Positions 9,425-22,077 of a stretch of DNA of 64,000 bases are shown here, one piece after another. A model generated the notes under the pieces. That model made no database searches and was not told the origin of the DNA. It worked only from the letters and a program-made list of their open reading frames with translations. The DNA is from Staphylococcus sp. NAM3COL9 (GTDB lineage Bacteria; Bacillota; Bacilli; Staphylococcales; Staphylococcaceae). The position numbers were made by a program, and so were the translations under genes. The stretch lies in contig NZ_LGPC01000014.1 in the NCBI RefSeq assembly GCF_001431205.1, positions 73,674 to 137,673 on the forward strand. The letters run 5' to 3'. The number at the start of each line of letters is the position of its first letter. Position 1 is the first letter of the stretch.

Positions 9425-10267
9425 ATGAAACCTTATTTAATTTGTCTAGATCTAGACGGAACGCTTTTGAACGATGAAAAAGTGATCACACCATATACCA
9501 AAGAAGTACTAACAACTTTACAAAATCAAGGTCACAAATTAATGATTGCTACTGGTCGACCTTACAGAGCAAGTCAAATTTATTATCATGAACTTAATAT
9601 GAATACACCTGTCGTTAACTTTAACGGGGCGTTTGTACATCATCCTAAAAATGATCAATTTGAAACAATGCATGAAAGATTAGATTTTGATTTAGCTCGA
9701 AATATTATTCAATCCTTAAATGATTTTGGCGTTACTAATATTATTGCAGAAGTGAAAGATTATGTATTCCTTAATAGCTATGATCAAAAATTATTCGATG
9801 GCTTTTCCATGGGCACTCCAAAAATTGAAACAGGTGATTTACTTACATATTTAAATGAATCACCGACTTCAATTTTAGTAGAAGCAGAAGAATTTATGAT
9901 TCCTAGGGTTAAACAAATGCTTACACGATTCTATGCAGAAAATATTGAACACCGCAGATGGGGTTCACCTTTCCCAGTTATAGAAATTGTAAAACAAGGT
10001 ATCAGCAAAGCACGAGGTATTGATTATGTTAAAACACATTTAGACATTGATAGAAATCATATTATCGCATTCGGTGATGAAGATAATGATTTAGAAATGA
10101 TTAAATACGCAAAACATGGTATCGCAATGGAAAATGGCTTAGATGAGTTAAAACATATTGCGAATGAAATCACACATTCAAATAATAATGATGGTATTGG
10201 TCGTTACTTAAACGATTACTTCCAATTAAACATTCCGTATGAAGTAACTGTAAAATCTTATATTTAA
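9425..10267 (+). CDS. Cof-type HAD-superfamily phosphatase
   Basis: 280 residues from the ATG with AAGGAG eight bases upstream (9412-9417). HAD motif I is D-L-D-G-T-L-L (about residues 8-14), motif II lies in I-A-T-G-R-P, and motifs III/IV are a Lys near 205 and G-D-E-D-N-D (about 227-232). The C2-type cap between about 85 and 190 marks the Cof family, which hydrolyses small phosphorylated metabolites. The true substrate is unknown. It lies 32 bp upstream of cdr on the same strand, so the two may be cotranscribed. Confidence 0.88.
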   Translation: MKPYLICLDLDGTLLNDEKVITPYTKEVLTTLQNQGHKLMIATGRPYRASQIYYHELNMNTPVVNFNGAFVHHPKNDQFETMHERLDFDLARNIIQSLNDFGVTNIIAEVKDYVFLNSYDQKLFDGFSMGTPKIETGDLLTYLNESPTSILVEAEEFMIPRVKQMLTRFYAENIEHRRWGSPFPVIEIVKQGISKARGIDYVKTHLDIDRNHIIAFGDEDNDLEMIKYAKHGIAMENGLDELKHIANEITHSNNNDGIGRYLNDYFQLNIPYEVTVKSYI

Positions 10268-10299
10268 TATAAGATTTACTCACTAGGAGGCAATTTATT

Positions 10300-11622
10300 A
10301 TGAATAAGATCGTAGTCGTTGGTGCTGTAGCTGGTGGTGCGACTGTCGCCAGCCAAATTAGAAGATTAGATCAAGAAAGTGAGATCGTTGTCTTTGAGAA
10401 AGATCGTGATATGAGTTTTGCGAACTGTGCATTGCCCTATTATTTAGGAAATGTCGTAGAATCAAGAGATCAAATACTAGAAGCAACACCAGAATCATTT
10501 TACGATGCTAAACAGATTATAGTGAAACCTTATCATGAAGTAACCTCAATCAATGATACTTCACAAACTATAACTGTTTATGATTACACCCAAGATAAAA
10601 CCTTTGAAGAACGTTATGACACATTAATTCTAAGCCCTGGTTGTAGTGCGAATACGTTAAAATTAAATAGCGATATGACATTCACTTTAAGAAATATGGA
10701 AGATACAGATGCAATTGAAGCCTATATAGAAGCAAACCAAGTTAAAAAAGCACTCGTAATCGGTGCTGGCTATATTGGTTTAGAAATTCTGGATAATTTA
10801 TATGAAAGAGGTATCGCACCTACGTTAGTCCATCGTTCAACACATCTCAATAAATTAATGGACGAAGACATGAATCAGGCCATTATCGACGAAATAGAAA
10901 AAAGACATATCGACTATCGTTTAAATGAACAAGTGTCCAAAGTCATTGGTAATGAGGTACACTTTGAGTCGGGTAAAGTCGAAGATTACGACCTTATAAT
11001 AGAAGGTATCGGCGTTAAACCGAATTCATCCTTTATTGAGTCATCCAATGTCATTCTAAATGATAAGGGCTATGTGCCAGTGAATGATAAGTTTCAAACT
11101 AACATTCCTAACATCTATGCTTTAGGTGATATTATCACTTCACATTATCGTCATGTAGATTTAAATGCGCATATTCCTTTAGCTTGGGGTGCACATCGTG
11201 GTGCAAGTATCATTGCAGAACAATTAGCCGGGGACCCATCTATAACATTTAAAGGCTATTTAGGTTCAAATATTGTAAAATTTTTCGATTACACGTTTGC
11301 AAGTGTCGGCATATCTCCACAAGAACTTTCGAACTTCGACTATGAAACTGTTGAAGCCAAACAAGGAGAACATGCGGGCTATTATCCAGGTAATACAAAG
11401 TTACATCTACGCATTCATTTTGACAAAACAAACCGACGTATCTTGCGTGCTGCTGCTGTTGGAAAGAAAGGTGCAGACAAACGTATAGATGTACTCTCTA
11501 TGGCAATGATGCATAAATTAACTATAGACGAATTAACAGAATTTGAAGTTGCTTATGCCCCGCCTTATAGTAGACCTAAAGATATCATTAATATGATTGG
11601 TTACAAAGCACGCAATAAATAG
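10300..11622 (+). CDS. cdr: Coenzyme A disulfide reductase
   Basis: 440 residues, close to the S. aureus enzyme. It reduces CoA disulfide with NADPH, maintaining the CoA thiol pool that replaces glutathione in staphylococci. The FAD-binding [10 protein letters not shown] lies at 5-14, the single active-site Cys43 in S-F-A-N-C-A-L-P-Y, and the NADPH-binding G-A-G-Y-I-G-L-E at about 155-162. The C-terminal dimerisation domain ends with Y-A-P-P-Y-S, whose Tyr pair is conserved in CoADR. AGGAGG precedes the ATG. It ends in a strong bidirectional terminator. Confidence 0.95.
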   Translation: MNKIVVVGAVAGGATVASQIRRLDQESEIVVFEKDRDMSFANCALPYYLGNVVESRDQILEATPESFYDAKQIIVKPYHEVTSINDTSQTITVYDYTQDKTFEERYDTLILSPGCSANTLKLNSDMTFTLRNMEDTDAIEAYIEANQVKKALVIGAGYIGLEILDNLYERGIAPTLVHRSTHLNKLMDEDMNQAIIDEIEKRHIDYRLNEQVSKVIGNEVHFESGKVEDYDLIIEGIGVKPNSSFIESSNVILNDKGYVPVNDKFQTNIPNIYALGDIITSHYRHVDLNAHIPLAWGAHRGASIIAEQLAGDPSITFKGYLGSNIVKFFDYTFASVGISPQELSNFDYETVEAKQGEHAGYYPGNTKLHLRIHFDKTNRRILRAAAVGKKGADKRIDVLSMAMMHKLTIDELTEFEVAYAPPYSRPKDIINMIGYKARNK

Positions 11623-11776
11623 AGGTAGTGTTTAAGTCAATACACTTGTTTAAATAAAGCAATAGCCTGCAGACGAATACTTTGTTGCAAGTGCGTATGA
11701 AATTCATTAATATTAAGTATTGTCCATCGAAAATGTGCACAAAACCCTATATGAAAACCAGTAGTATTTTCTCAGC

Positions 11777-11820
11777 CAATTAAAAGGGAGCTTCCAAAAT
11801 TGGAAGCTCCCTTTTAATTG
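11777..11820. terminator. Bidirectional terminator after cdr
   Basis: A near-perfect 21-bp inverted repeat centred at 11798-11799 (CAATTAAAAGGGAGCTTCCAA and its complement) lies between convergent cdr and the YisL-like gene. Confidence 0.9.
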
Positions 11821-11844
11821 AACTTGAATTATACTTTAAGTTTT

Positions 11845-12234
11845 TTATAAACCAAATAGTTGCGTAATTGGTCCCTGTGGCAAGATAACACCTAAAAGCA
11901 TAGTAATTAAAATAACAATAATCGTTGTCCATAATAAACTATGACTTGGCTGACCTTTTTTACGTTTTGCAATCGAAACTTCCATAAGTCCAATTACTGC
12001 TACGCCACCAAGCATTTTCAAAGTAAGTAACATATGTCCGCCAGCATTACCAGATGAAAATGCTTGAATCCAAGTCCAAAAGCCCGAAATTAAAACTAAT
12101 ACCATAAACACTCTTAAGAGCATATGGATTGGTTTAAAGTAAGGTGATGCACCTTGTTTTTCTGAAAAATTAAAATAAGCAGCAAAGAACAAGATTATTA
12201 ATAACACCCAACTTGCAATATGCATGTGTAACAT
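11845..12234 (-). CDS. YisL-like (DUF1516/UPF0344) membrane protein
   Basis: 129 residues from the ATG at 12234. The open frame continues upstream to 12294, but the family starts M-L-H-x-H-I-x-S-W, and GGGGGT lies 9 nt before this ATG. Four hydrophobic helices (about 3-22, 33-56, 63-88 and 98-122) with little extramembrane sequence. It is a conserved Bacillales integral membrane protein of unknown function, found next to the FAA hydrolase in staphylococci as here. It is a single-gene unit. Confidence 0.8.
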   Translation of the reverse strand: MLHMHIASWVLLIILFFAAYFNFSEKQGASPYFKPIHMLLRVFMVLVLISGFWTWIQAFSSGNAGGHMLLTLKMLGGVAVIGLMEVSIAKRKKGQPSHSLLWTTIIVILITMLLGVILPQGPITQLFGL

Positions 12235-12433
12235 AATATATAACCCCCACACAATTTTCACTTCAATAATATGTAAAACAGAAGTATGTGCCACTTTTTA
12301 ATTACTAAAATAAAAGGTGGCTTTCTTAATCTTACTCAAAATAAGTATATTTTTCAAAAAAGAAATTCTGCACTACTTATTTTATTTGAATATCTCTATT
12401 ATTGCAATATTAATCCTATTTAATACATATTAA

Positions 12434-12462
12434 AACCGGGCAACACAAATGTCAGCCCGGTT
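12434..12462 (-). terminator. Terminator of the FAA hydrolase gene
   Basis: AACCGGGC pairs with GCCCGGTT around a 13-nt loop, followed on the minus strand by a T run. Confidence 0.8.
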
Positions 12463-12476
12463 AATATATCTATCAT

Positions 12477-13382
12477 TTATTTTTCTGCAATAAAATTAGT
12501 CAGTGTACCAATGTTATCGATTGTAACTTTTACTTCATCACCTGGTTGTAAAAATTGCGGAGGATTCATTCCTGCGCCTACGCCAGCAGGTGTGCCAGTT
12601 GCAATAATGTCACCTGGATGTAAAGCAACATATTTAGAAATTTCTTCAATTAATTCATCTATTTTAAGAATCATTGCACTCGTATTACCGTCTTGACGAA
12701 TGTCATTGTTTACTTTTGTAACAATATTCACGTCTTCAGGTGTAGGTAATTCATCTTTAGTTACGATGTAAGGGCCAACTGGGCATCCGCCAGTTAAACT
12801 TTTAGATAAGAATGCTTGATCTTGGGCATCTTGAGCTTTACGGTCTGTAACATCATTAATAATTGTATAACCATAAACGTAATCTAATGCTAAACCTTTT
12901 GGTATTTTTTCACCTGATTTTCCAATAACAATACCTAATTCACCTTCATAATCTAATTGATCTGTAATATCTTTATGATTAGGAATTGTACTATTATCTC
13001 CAGTTAATGAAGAAGCGGCTTTAGTAAATACGTACAAGCGTTGAACTTCGTGATTTAATTCGTTAGCATGATCTTGATAATTACGTCCAAATGCAATGAC
13101 ATTATTAGTTGGTGTTACTGGTGGTAAAAATTCAATGTCAGCAAATTGCACTTTATAATCTTCGCCTTTGCCACTATCTTCTGCAGCAACAACTGCTTTA
13201 CGAACTTCTTCTTGAAAATCTACGACTTGGTTTTGTTGAAGGCCGTTTAATAATGTTTTAGGATGGAACGCGCCCTCAGAAAAATCTGCAAAAACTTTTT
13301 GTAAGTCCCACGCAGCTTCTTCACGTTTTACTTTCACACCATATGATGTCTGTCCTTCATGTCTGAATGATAGGAATTTCAT
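12477..13382 (-). CDS. Fumarylacetoacetate hydrolase family protein
   Basis: 301 residues. An N-terminal segment (1-80) precedes the FAH C-terminal fold, which begins with [15 protein letters not shown] (about 88-103). Metal-ligand acids are visible in [11 protein letters not shown] (about 142-152) and [10 protein letters not shown] (about 170-180), and G-T-P-A-G-V-G (about 260-266) is conserved. Relatives act on acylpyruvates, oxaloacetate or homoprotocatechuate products. The substrate here cannot be assigned. It is a single-gene unit in the cytoplasm. Confidence 0.88.
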   Translation of the reverse strand: MKFLSFRHEGQTSYGVKVKREEAAWDLQKVFADFSEGAFHPKTLLNGLQQNQVVDFQEEVRKAVVAAEDSGKGEDYKVQFADIEFLPPVTPTNNVIAFGRNYQDHANELNHEVQRLYVFTKAASSLTGDNSTIPNHKDITDQLDYEGELGIVIGKSGEKIPKGLALDYVYGYTIINDVTDRKAQDAQDQAFLSKSLTGGCPVGPYIVTKDELPTPEDVNIVTKVNNDIRQDGNTSAMILKIDELIEEISKYVALHPGDIIATGTPAGVGAGMNPPQFLQPGDEVKVTIDNIGTLTNFIAEK

Positions 13383-13495
13383 TCAATATCAGCTCCTCAT
13401 CTATATCTTATTACATATTATAACTATATTTACTACTAAATAACAAATAAATAACTAGAATTTTCAAAATTCTATTGTTTTGTCTCTATTGTGTC

Positions 13496-14635
13496 TTATT
13501 TTAAGTAAGTAATTTTCCGCCATAACCACTCGATAGGTCCATATTTAAAGAATTTCAAATAATAATAACAAGCTAAAAGTTGCAAACTATATACAACTAC
13601 TACGATAATATAGGATTGATAGAGTGGTAGCTTGTTGTATAAACTTAATCCTATGTCATTATAAATAAATGTGAAAATGATACTTTGTGATATATAAACT
13701 GATAAACTGAGTTTCCCAGGATATTTAAAAATGTCTAGTACCTTTGCAATTTTGGCATATTGACATAAACGAACAAAGATTAAAATGTATCCCATCGCAA
13801 GGATCGGACCGCCAACCATTGAACTTATAACTGAAAACGTATTGTTTGCATAATCTAAGGCAAATGGAAGTTTAATAAAATAGCCAATAATAAATAAAGT
13901 ACTCCCCCAAGTCATGGCACTACGTGGGTTATTTTGAATTTTAGTTATCAAACTTAACTTTTGTGCGGCAATACCTATAAGGATATAAGGTAAAAGATCA
14001 AGATATGCAGCTCTTGTAACAATATCTATAACACTATATTTACTTTCCAATCCATTAACTTGCAAGAATTCAAAGTAATGACCATTTTGTTTGATATCAA
14101 CCAATTGTGCGAGTGACTTACCTGAATAATTACTTGCTTCATGGCGACCTTTATTCCAGTATGCTAAAGAAATTGGAATAACCAATATGACAATTTTCAT
14201 TATAAATAAGCCAGCAGCTGATTTAATTAATGTCTTAGGTTTCAACTTGATAAATAACACTGCAATCATACCAGTGAAACCATAACCAAATAAAATATCT
14301 CCATTAAATAAAAAATAGCCATGTAGTACACCAAAAATAAGTAAAAATACTAATCTTCGATATATAAAAGGATAATAAGACATTTCCCTACGTTTACTAT
14401 TTTCATACATAATACCTAATCCATATCCAAATAAAATTGTAAATATTGGATAAAATGAACTGATAACGAAAAGTGTAACAATGCGGAATAGCCCTTCATT
14501 GGCACCATGCAATACTCCAGGTAGATAAGTCTCCTCATAAGGAAAACTGAAAACTAGAATATTCATTAATATGATGCCAAATAAACTAAAACCACGTAAT
14601 GCATCTAATTCAAATAATCTGCGTTGCGGTGACAC
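13496..14635 (-). CDS. DUF418 multispanning membrane protein
   Basis: 379 residues with about nine or ten hydrophobic segments. The N-terminal motif L-D-A-L-R-G-F-S-L-F-G-I-I-L-M-N (about 10-25) resembles the start of acyltransferase-3/DUF1624 proteins. The C-terminal part with Y-P-G-K-L-S-L-S-V-Y-I-S-Q-S (about 303-316) is the DUF418 domain. Similar proteins include B. subtilis YeiB/YxaH types of unknown function, possibly membrane transport or acyl transfer. It lies 24 bp beyond the addA stop on the same strand, so it could be the tail of the addBA operon. Confidence 0.8.
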   Translation of the reverse strand: MSPQRRLFELDALRGFSLFGIILMNILVFSFPYEETYLPGVLHGANEGLFRIVTLFVISSFYPIFTILFGYGLGIMYENSKRREMSYYPFIYRRLVFLLIFGVLHGYFLFNGDILFGYGFTGMIAVLFIKLKPKTLIKSAAGLFIMKIVILVIPISLAYWNKGRHEASNYSGKSLAQLVDIKQNGHYFEFLQVNGLESKYSVIDIVTRAAYLDLLPYILIGIAAQKLSLITKIQNNPRSAMTWGSTLFIIGYFIKLPFALDYANNTFSVISSMVGGPILAMGYILIFVRLCQYAKIAKVLDIFKYPGKLSLSVYISQSIIFTFIYNDIGLSLYNKLPLYQSYIIVVVVYSLQLLACYYYLKFFKYGPIEWLWRKITYLK

Positions 14636-14659
14636 AATATAGCACCTCTTTTTGGAAAT

Positions 14660-17600
14660 TTAAGTATCGATTGAAAGTTGGCCAAATTTAAAGAAATATA
14701 AATATCCTTTAACTTTGGTTTTTAATATTGTTTCTAGTGTGGTGCGGTAATATTCCATCTGTATCTTATAACGCTCTCTTAATTGAGCACCAATTTCTTC
14801 ATCTGACATGTTCCGACGTCTATTAAATGCGTCTGTCTTATAATCTACAAAATAATATTGATCATCTTTTAAAAATATAAGGTCAATCATACCTTGTATG
14901 ATTGAAGCATCTTCATCATCTGTTTTTAAATGATCCACATTGGATTGATTCACAACGAATGGTAATTCACGATATATTTCATCACTGGATGCGATGGTTG
15001 TGTATAGTTCACTATCAATAAAAGTGTAGATATCGTCATAGCGAATATCTTCTTTCGCATCTTCAGGTATGATATGTTTTTCAATCATTTGATCAATATG
15101 TGCATGTAATTCGCTTTGTGATAGTCCATCGCGTTTAAATGGTAAATGTTGCATCACTGTATGCATCAGCGTACCAACTTCATTTGCTTTCCTTTTAGAA
15201 CTATGACTTAAAAAACCGGGTCTTTCATAAGACGATGTACCTATACGATACTGTCTTACTCTATCATAATTTGTATCTGCTTGTTCCGTATCTAACTGAC
15301 GTTTTAATTCAGATACGGACTGCTTCGAAGGTTTATCAACAGCGTCTTGATACGGATACTTATAGCTTAGCTGTTGCTGAATTTGTAATTTAATTGCTTC
15401 ATCCTTTGTATTCATTGTCTCAATATCTTCTATAGTGCGACGCTCACTTTCTTCAACTACCGCTTCTGATGCAATATCTTGATAAAAATCTGTATTCAAT
15501 TGAACATAGGGTTTCATCGTTGCATCGATGTCTCCAATTGAGCGTTCAAAACGCAATTCAATCGGTAAAGAAGATGACTGATATTTTGACAATATTGGAT
15601 AAATCATATCAATCGGTCTTTGCGCTGTTAGTCGATAACTTACAGGCAAATGAGTATCCGACACAGCAACTTGCTCAAACTGAGTTAATTCCTTCTCATC
15701 TTTAACACGTCCAATTAAAAACAATTGCTCTTTTGCACGTGTGAGCGCAACGTATATGAGTCTCATTTCTTCAGAAACCATTTCTTTTTCTGCGATTGCT
15801 TTGTACGTAACGGACGATAGCGAAGGGTACGATAAGTTGCTTTCCACATCGTAATAAGTCATTCCTAAGCCGTAAGTTTGATTTAAAATCACTGGTCTAT
15901 GTAAATCATCTCTTCTGAACTTACGAGATAACCCCGAATATATTACAAATGGAAATTCTAACCCTTTACTACTATGAATCGTCATCATTCTAACCACATC
16001 ATCATTTGGACCTATAATGTTTTCTTCTCCAAAATCTTTGCCACGTTCTATTAATTCATCTATAAAACGGATGAATTGATATAAACCACGGAAACTGGAA
16101 TTCTCAAATTCTACTGCTTTATTAAATAATCCATATAAATTGGCGCGACGCCCTTTTCCTCCAACAATACCACTAAAATATTGAATCACGTAATGATCAT
16201 TATAAAACTTATCAATCAGCTGATAAACCGGATGGCTTTGGCTATAATGTTGATACATTTCTATATCTTTTAAAAACGCATCTAATTTTTCCATCAATTT
16301 TTTATTTGCAACATCATTTGCCATATAATTTTTAATTGATTGATAAAAATAATCATCATTAGGACTAAATACGCGAATATTTGATAATTCATCTTCAGTA
16401 AATTGATAAATCACAGAACGCATTAAACCTACTAAATAGATATCTTGTAATGGATTATCAACTGTTCTTAAAAATGATAATATCAACCGTATTTCTACTT
16501 GTTCAAAATACCCTTCCTTACTATTTACATGAAACGGTATATTGTGGTCTTTAAATGCCTGCTGAATCTTACGTGCCTGGCCGTATGAACGTTCAAGTAT
16601 CACGATATCTTTATAGCTTGGTTTACGATATTGCTCTAATTTCATATCATATATTTCATGTTTAGCCATTATTTTTTCAACTTGTTGTACGATATACTCA
16701 GCTTCTTGTTCTGCGCCATTTAAATCTGACTCAGCTTCTTCTACTAGCATATTCATCTGAATATCATGAGGCTTATCATCGTAAGGAGCACCATAATACA
16801 GTTGTGCCGCATCATCATATACAATTTCCCCTACTTCTTTATCCATCATATGTTTGAATAAATAATTAGTCGTTGTCAGTACTTCTTCTCTTGAACGGAA
16901 GTTTTGTGATAAATCAATTCTCATGCCATTTTCTAAGCCATCTAATGAAAAACGATTATATTTCCCTATAAATAAACTTGGATCTGCTTGTCTAAATTTA
17001 TAGATAGACTGTTTCACGTCACCTACCATGAATAAGTTGCCGTCTGATTCATTACCTCTTTTAATACATGATAATATTTTCTCTTGAACTCTGTTCGTAT
17101 CTTGATATTCGTCAACAAGAATTTCTTCAAATTGTTGGCGATACATGTCCGCAATTTCTGAAGGCGTACCGTCATCATTCGTTAATACGCGCAACGCAAA
17201 ATGTTCATAATCAGAAAAATCCAAGAGATTTCTACTTCTTTTTTTCGAATTAAATTGTTTTATTACATCTGCGGTCACTTGTGTTAGATATGATACCCTC
17301 GGTGCTAAGCGCTGCATATCATGCTTCAATTCTTCTGCTTCACGTGAAAAATAATCTTCACGAACTTTTGAGACCAATGCTTTATATTGATCATAGTGCT
17401 TTTTACCATCATCATATGCATCAAGCATCATCTCATTCGCTTCTTTAATCTTCTTGTTTTTAGCTGGAAAACGCGCTTCAAATTGGTGTTCAGCAATGAC
17501 TTGTGTATTCAATTGACCGCCTTCCATCGCTTGATTTAAAAAGTGTCGTTCCTTATCTAATACAGCTACTTGTTTATCTACTTCTTCTAGCATCATGAAT

Positions 17601-18316
17601 AAATCATAACTTTTATTCAACGCTTCTAATGCTGAATTCATAAAAATCATTGCTAAATCATTCAGTAATTGTAGTAAATCATCTTGTTGCTCCCCATTGT
17701 AATAAGGGTCTGCTAAATTTTGCAACCAAGTTAAAGGATTTGGATTCGCCACACTAAAATAAAATATTTGTTTAATCGTATTTCGTAATTGGTCGTCATT
17801 TCGATCAGATGATAACTGTTCAGTCAAATCTACGAAACTTGGATCTAACACATCATAATGACTTTCTAATACTTCATCAATCGTCTGTTCAAGCAGTAAA
17901 ATATTTTCCGCTTCACTACTTGTTCTAAAGTTTGGATCAATATCTAAAACATCGTAGTGATGTTGTATTAATTTCAAACAAAAACTATGGAGTGTAGAAA
18001 TTTGTGCTTGATGAATTTTGATACGTTGATTTTTCAAATGTGCATTATCAGGTGATGCCATAGACGCTTCTTGAATACGTTGATCTACACGATGTTTCAT
18101 TTCACGTGCACTGGCGTTTGTAAAAGTCACTACAAGTAAGCAGTCAACATCTATTTCATCATTGATAATTCGCTGAATAATACGCTCAACTAAAACAGCT
18201 GTTTTTCCTGATCCTGCAGCCGCAGCTACAAGTACATCTTGACCTTTGGCGTATATACTTCTCCATTGATTATCAGTCCATCTTGTATCAGCTGGCTTTG
18301 CTGGGATTTGACTCAT
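14660..18316 (-). CDS. addA: ATP-dependent helicase/nuclease subunit A (AddA/RexA)
   Basis: 1218 residues. It is the helicase-nuclease subunit of AddAB, the RecBCD counterpart that processes double-strand breaks for RecA-dependent repair. Walker A A-G-S-G-K-T (about 34-39) opens a UvrD-like superfamily 1 helicase. Motif II lies in V-D-E-Y-Q-D-T-N and motif VI in [10 protein letters not shown]. The C-terminal RecB-type nuclease motif G-M-I-D-L-I-F and V-D-Y-K-T-D lies at about 1140-1165. Its ATG overlaps the addB stop by 4 nt, which implies translational coupling. Confidence 0.97.
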   Translation of the reverse strand: MSQIPAKPADTRWTDNQWRSIYAKGQDVLVAAAAGSGKTAVLVERIIQRIINDEIDVDCLLVVTFTNASAREMKHRVDQRIQEASMASPDNAHLKNQRIKIHQAQISTLHSFCLKLIQHHYDVLDIDPNFRTSSEAENILLLEQTIDEVLESHYDVLDPSFVDLTEQLSSDRNDDQLRNTIKQIFYFSVANPNPLTWLQNLADPYYNGEQQDDLLQLLNDLAMIFMNSALEALNKSYDLFMMLEEVDKQVAVLDKERHFLNQAMEGGQLNTQVIAEHQFEARFPAKNKKIKEANEMMLDAYDDGKKHYDQYKALVSKVREDYFSREAEELKHDMQRLAPRVSYLTQVTADVIKQFNSKKRSRNLLDFSDYEHFALRVLTNDDGTPSEIADMYRQQFEEILVDEYQDTNRVQEKILSCIKRGNESDGNLFMVGDVKQSIYKFRQADPSLFIGKYNRFSLDGLENGMRIDLSQNFRSREEVLTTTNYLFKHMMDKEVGEIVYDDAAQLYYGAPYDDKPHDIQMNMLVEEAESDLNGAEQEAEYIVQQVEKIMAKHEIYDMKLEQYRKPSYKDIVILERSYGQARKIQQAFKDHNIPFHVNSKEGYFEQVEIRLILSFLRTVDNPLQDIYLVGLMRSVIYQFTEDELSNIRVFSPNDDYFYQSIKNYMANDVANKKLMEKLDAFLKDIEMYQHYSQSHPVYQLIDKFYNDHYVIQYFSGIVGGKGRRANLYGLFNKAVEFENSSFRGLYQFIRFIDELIERGKDFGEENIIGPNDDVVRMMTIHSSKGLEFPFVIYSGLSRKFRRDDLHRPVILNQTYGLGMTYYDVESNLSYPSLSSVTYKAIAEKEMVSEEMRLIYVALTRAKEQLFLIGRVKDEKELTQFEQVAVSDTHLPVSYRLTAQRPIDMIYPILSKYQSSSLPIELRFERSIGDIDATMKPYVQLNTDFYQDIASEAVVEESERRTIEDIETMNTKDEAIKLQIQQQLSYKYPYQDAVDKPSKQSVSELKRQLDTEQADTNYDRVRQYRIGTSSYERPGFLSHSSKRKANEVGTLMHTVMQHLPFKRDGLSQSELHAHIDQMIEKHIIPEDAKEDIRYDDIYTFIDSELYTTIASSDEIYRELPFVVNQSNVDHLKTDDEDASIIQGMIDLIFLKDDQYYFVDYKTDAFNRRRNMSDEEIGAQLRERYKIQMEYYRTTLETILKTKVKGYLYFFKFGQLSIDT

Positions 18317-21300
18317 AATTCATCTTCCTCGCTTTCTAACTCCACATTTTGCACTGCTTCTAACGGATTAATCGACTCATCTACAGTACGATAACGTTTA
18401 CTATCAATAGCACCATCTACATGACATACAGACTTATAATTACAAAATTCACAAGGCAACGTTTGATTATATTTCATCGGTGCAACTTCTGTATGACCAT
18501 CCATAATACTGGACGCAGTTTCAATAAAGTTCTTTTTATTATGCTTTATTAATTTATAAATTGTATCTTCATCAGCAACTTTACTGTTACTTTTAATTCC
18601 TCCGTCTTTTTTCAATCCAAGCGGTACAATATCAGAATTATAACTTGGTTCTAATCTAGTATCAAAAGCGTCTAATACAGATTCATCACTATTTAATAAC
18701 CCACTTAATTTAAATGAATTAATAAACTCTGTATCTCGTTTATCTTCATTTAATTGGTTCCATGCCAATTTTATACGCGGTTCATGCACATGAAAATATA
18801 AAAGTCCTCCTGGTTTAGTCATCTCTGTTAAACCAAGTCGTGATTTATTTTGTAATACAATATCCATATATGTCATCATTTGCATTTGCATACCATAATA
18901 AACTTTGGTCAAATCTAGTGTTCCACTAAATTTTGAAGACTTATAATCAATAATATTCACAAAACTTTGATCACCTTGCTGATATGTATCAATACGGTCA
19001 ATTTGTCCACGAATATTGATTGGAACGCCCTGTGTTGTCTTCAATGGCTCAGCTAACAATTCACTATTATCACGTGGTTTTCTTCTAAATCCTGCTTCGA
19101 AACGTTGTGGCGTAAATTTTGTGTGGCTACCTTGATATTTGAGCGCAGTCAATGTCGTCTCTACAATAGCGCCAATACGTTGTGATAAATAACGATAATA
19201 AGCTGTTGAATTCAACAAGTTAAATTGAACCTCAGGTAATATTTCCGATAAAGCTTCTAGTGTTAATTTATGAATTTGTTTCGTGTTTAAGTTTTTAAAC
19301 TCACCATTCACTTTTTCTGAAATGAATTTCAATACTTGGTGAAAAATATCGCCTAAATCAAAGTTTTCAAGTTTGTATTTTGTACGTTCGTTGAGTCGTA
19401 AACCATGTGATGCAAAATGTTTAAATGGACAAGCTTGATATCCTTCAAATCTGGATACACTTGCATTAATCGTCTTACCATATAAATCTGTAGACAATGA
19501 TTCACTTAATTGCACTGTTTCATTATCATACGTTAATGCCGATAATAAGTAACTCAAACCATCATTTAAGTTATCATTATCTTTCATCACTTGATATGTG
19601 TCTAACCATGTATCAGCGACAATCTCATCATCTAACCATGCTTTTAAAGATTCAAATAATGCAATTTTAGTTTGATGCGGGTGTTCCATTAATGACAATG
19701 GATTAGCTTGATGTTGATGATGAATATTTTGAATGTCTAAATTTGTATATAACTGTTGAATTTGATTTAAAAAAGGGCTCGAGTTTTTTTCATCTCCACT
19801 TGTTCCCATCAAAGAATAAGAAAATGTCACAGCTGCATGACTTCTTGTCATAGCAATGTAGCACACAAATGCTTCATCCATTTGTAATATATCTGCTGTA
19901 GGACTCAATTCTATCGTTGACTGTTCTTGAAAGTACTTCTTTTCATCGTCTGTAATCAAGCTCGATGATGAAACGGTTTGTGGCATGACCCCATCATTTA
20001 CACCGACAAGGTATACATGTTCTTTGTTATCAACTTTAGCTAAATCCATTGTCCCTATACTCACTTGATCAATCGTTTGTGGTATCATCACAAATTCTAA
20101 TTGCTCTAATCCAATGTCAAGCAATTCTAAAAAACGTGTTTGAGTCATTGTCTGTTCACCAAAAACAGTAACTAAATCATCTAATGTTTGAATAAAACCA
20201 TTCCATATCTGGTCAATTTCTTCTGCTTTTTTATGTTCACCCTCAACATCTAATGTGTCTCGATCTGTCATCAATTGACTTGGCAAATCAAATACTTCTA
20301 TAGCTTCGTAAAAGGCTGTCGCAAATTCAATTGCAGTTGTAGCATTATTCATTTTCGATTCAAACATCATCACTTTATCAATAACGTCTGTTTTCATTTG
20401 AATTACACGTTCAAACGTTTCACGTTCTTCATCAGTTAATGGTTGGCGTTTTAAGCCCATTTTTCTAAATTGTTCAACATGGAAGTATTTTTCATCAATC
20501 CAACGTTTGCCATAAATACCACGTTCAAGTACAAAATTTTCTAAAATATCAATAAGATAATGACTATCTTTAAACTTTTTAGACAGTATATTGGTCTTAA
20601 AAAGACGCATAAGTGGATCAAAATTCCAATTCGTTTGTATGACTTCAATGAGTGAGCGCATCATTTCCATAACTGGGTGATGTGTCATAGATTCTTTAGT
20701 ATCTATATTGTATGGAATATCGTATTGCGGCAAAATCGATTCCATTAAATATGCATAAGATTCATCTCTATATAATATTGCTATATCTTGAAAACGTCTA
20801 CCTTGTTCGCGATTTTCTCTCAAAATACGACGAGCTATTTCATTAATTTCTTCGCGCATTACAGATGCCTCTAAGATTTCAATATTACCTTGTACCGGAA
20901 TCGGCTCAAATTGTAATGCATTAAAGTTATGCTCTAAATGTTTTAAATCATTATTATTATAGCGCTTTGCTTCATTAAAATATTTGGTATTCATCTTAAT
21001 ATTTAAGTCATTGGAGATGTCTTCAATATGCGTTAAAGATTCAGATGGTTTTCTAAATAAACTAAACGTATCTTTGTCTCCGTCTGTAGTTAATACCACG
21101 GTAACCTTTTTCGCATAACTCACTAGGCTACGAATAATTTGATATTCTAAAGTCGAAAAGTTATGGAAACCATCGATATATATTTCAGCTCGCTTCAACC
21201 ACTCAGATTTATCCATCATCGTTATAAAGCGTTGAAGCGCATCCTCAGTTGATACATATTCACCATTTATTCTATCTTCTAAATGTTTATAAATGAGCGC

Positions 21301-21780
21301 GATGTCTTGCAGTTTATGTTTTGTGCGTGTTTGTAAGTGATTTGTAGCTATATATTCCTCTAATTGTTCTGGAGAAACTGCATATTTTTTAAAGTCTTGT
21401 ATTTGTTCATAAAGTTTTCCACTAAAACCATAGTATTTAACTTGAGAGCGATAAAGTTTCAACTCTGTTTGATGTTGTTGGATGATATCATAAATCATCA
21501 TCTCTGTACCTGCTTTTGATAGCTGTTGTTCCATCAAGCCACCGACTTCTTGAAATACACGGTAACTTAAACGTTCAAAGTGTAGTACTTCTGTTCTAAG
21601 ACTACCACTTAGTTCAGGATCGTTTACAAATGCTTGTTCGAGTTGAAAAGTATTTTGCGTAGGAGCAATTAATATAATGGGATTGCCTAGTGGATCTTGC
21701 TTCATTTTACTTTTAATTTCTTCAATGATTTCATGTGACTTCCCTGTTCCTGCTCTTCCGATATAAGCATTTAATTCCAT
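18313..21780 (-). CDS. addB: ATP-dependent helicase/nuclease subunit B (AddB/RexB)
   Basis: 1155 residues from the ATG at 21780, which gives the family start [15 protein letters not shown]. The frame extends 22 codons upstream, but homologues begin here. An AAGGAG lies about 12 nt before the ATG, so spacing is long. Walker A is G-R-A-G-T-G-K-S (8-15). The nuclease domain keeps I-D-R-I-D-T and I-I-D-Y-K-S-S. Four cysteines of the nuclease Fe-S cluster are present: one in Y-Q-A-C-P-F-K and three near the C-terminus (Cys1110, 1113, 1119). It precedes and overlaps addA. Confidence 0.95.
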   Translation of the reverse strand: MELNAYIGRAGTGKSHEIIEEIKSKMKQDPLGNPIILIAPTQNTFQLEQAFVNDPELSGSLRTEVLHFERLSYRVFQEVGGLMEQQLSKAGTEMMIYDIIQQHQTELKLYRSQVKYYGFSGKLYEQIQDFKKYAVSPEQLEEYIATNHLQTRTKHKLQDIALIYKHLEDRINGEYVSTEDALQRFITMMDKSEWLKRAEIYIDGFHNFSTLEYQIIRSLVSYAKKVTVVLTTDGDKDTFSLFRKPSESLTHIEDISNDLNIKMNTKYFNEAKRYNNNDLKHLEHNFNALQFEPIPVQGNIEILEASVMREEINEIARRILRENREQGRRFQDIAILYRDESYAYLMESILPQYDIPYNIDTKESMTHHPVMEMMRSLIEVIQTNWNFDPLMRLFKTNILSKKFKDSHYLIDILENFVLERGIYGKRWIDEKYFHVEQFRKMGLKRQPLTDEERETFERVIQMKTDVIDKVMMFESKMNNATTAIEFATAFYEAIEVFDLPSQLMTDRDTLDVEGEHKKAEEIDQIWNGFIQTLDDLVTVFGEQTMTQTRFLELLDIGLEQLEFVMIPQTIDQVSIGTMDLAKVDNKEHVYLVGVNDGVMPQTVSSSSLITDDEKKYFQEQSTIELSPTADILQMDEAFVCYIAMTRSHAAVTFSYSLMGTSGDEKNSSPFLNQIQQLYTNLDIQNIHHQHQANPLSLMEHPHQTKIALFESLKAWLDDEIVADTWLDTYQVMKDNDNLNDGLSYLLSALTYDNETVQLSESLSTDLYGKTINASVSRFEGYQACPFKHFASHGLRLNERTKYKLENFDLGDIFHQVLKFISEKVNGEFKNLNTKQIHKLTLEALSEILPEVQFNLLNSTAYYRYLSQRIGAIVETTLTALKYQGSHTKFTPQRFEAGFRRKPRDNSELLAEPLKTTQGVPINIRGQIDRIDTYQQGDQSFVNIIDYKSSKFSGTLDLTKVYYGMQMQMMTYMDIVLQNKSRLGLTEMTKPGGLLYFHVHEPRIKLAWNQLNEDKRDTEFINSFKLSGLLNSDESVLDAFDTRLEPSYNSDIVPLGLKKDGGIKSNSKVADEDTIYKLIKHNKKNFIETASSIMDGHTEVAPMKYNQTLPCEFCNYKSVCHVDGAIDSKRYRTVDESINPLEAVQNVELESEEDEL

Positions 21781-22000
21781 GGCATACTTCCACTCCTTTG
21801 ACTCACATTTTAACATAGAAAAGGTTGTACATTGTAAATCTTTCACCTGATTGCTTCAACTCTTTTAAGTATGTGAATCGGTTGTTTATAATAACCATAT
21901 GAACCATCATATGTATTTTCAAATTCAATAATGCCCTCTAATTTAAATTACCATTACGCCGATTAATGAAACTGATTTAATTTCATAGCTTTTTATATAG

Positions 22001-22041
22001 AAAAAGTGCTAATCTGTTAAATTAACAGATTAGCACTTTAA
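22001..22041 (-). terminator. Terminator of the spsA-spsB unit
   Basis: A perfect 18-bp inverted repeat (AAAGTGCTAATCTGTTAA) with a 1-nt centre, flanked by A and T runs, 37 bp beyond the spsB stop. Confidence 0.9.
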
Positions 22042-22077
22042 TAATTATATCAGGTAAATATGTCTTAAATTCAGTTA

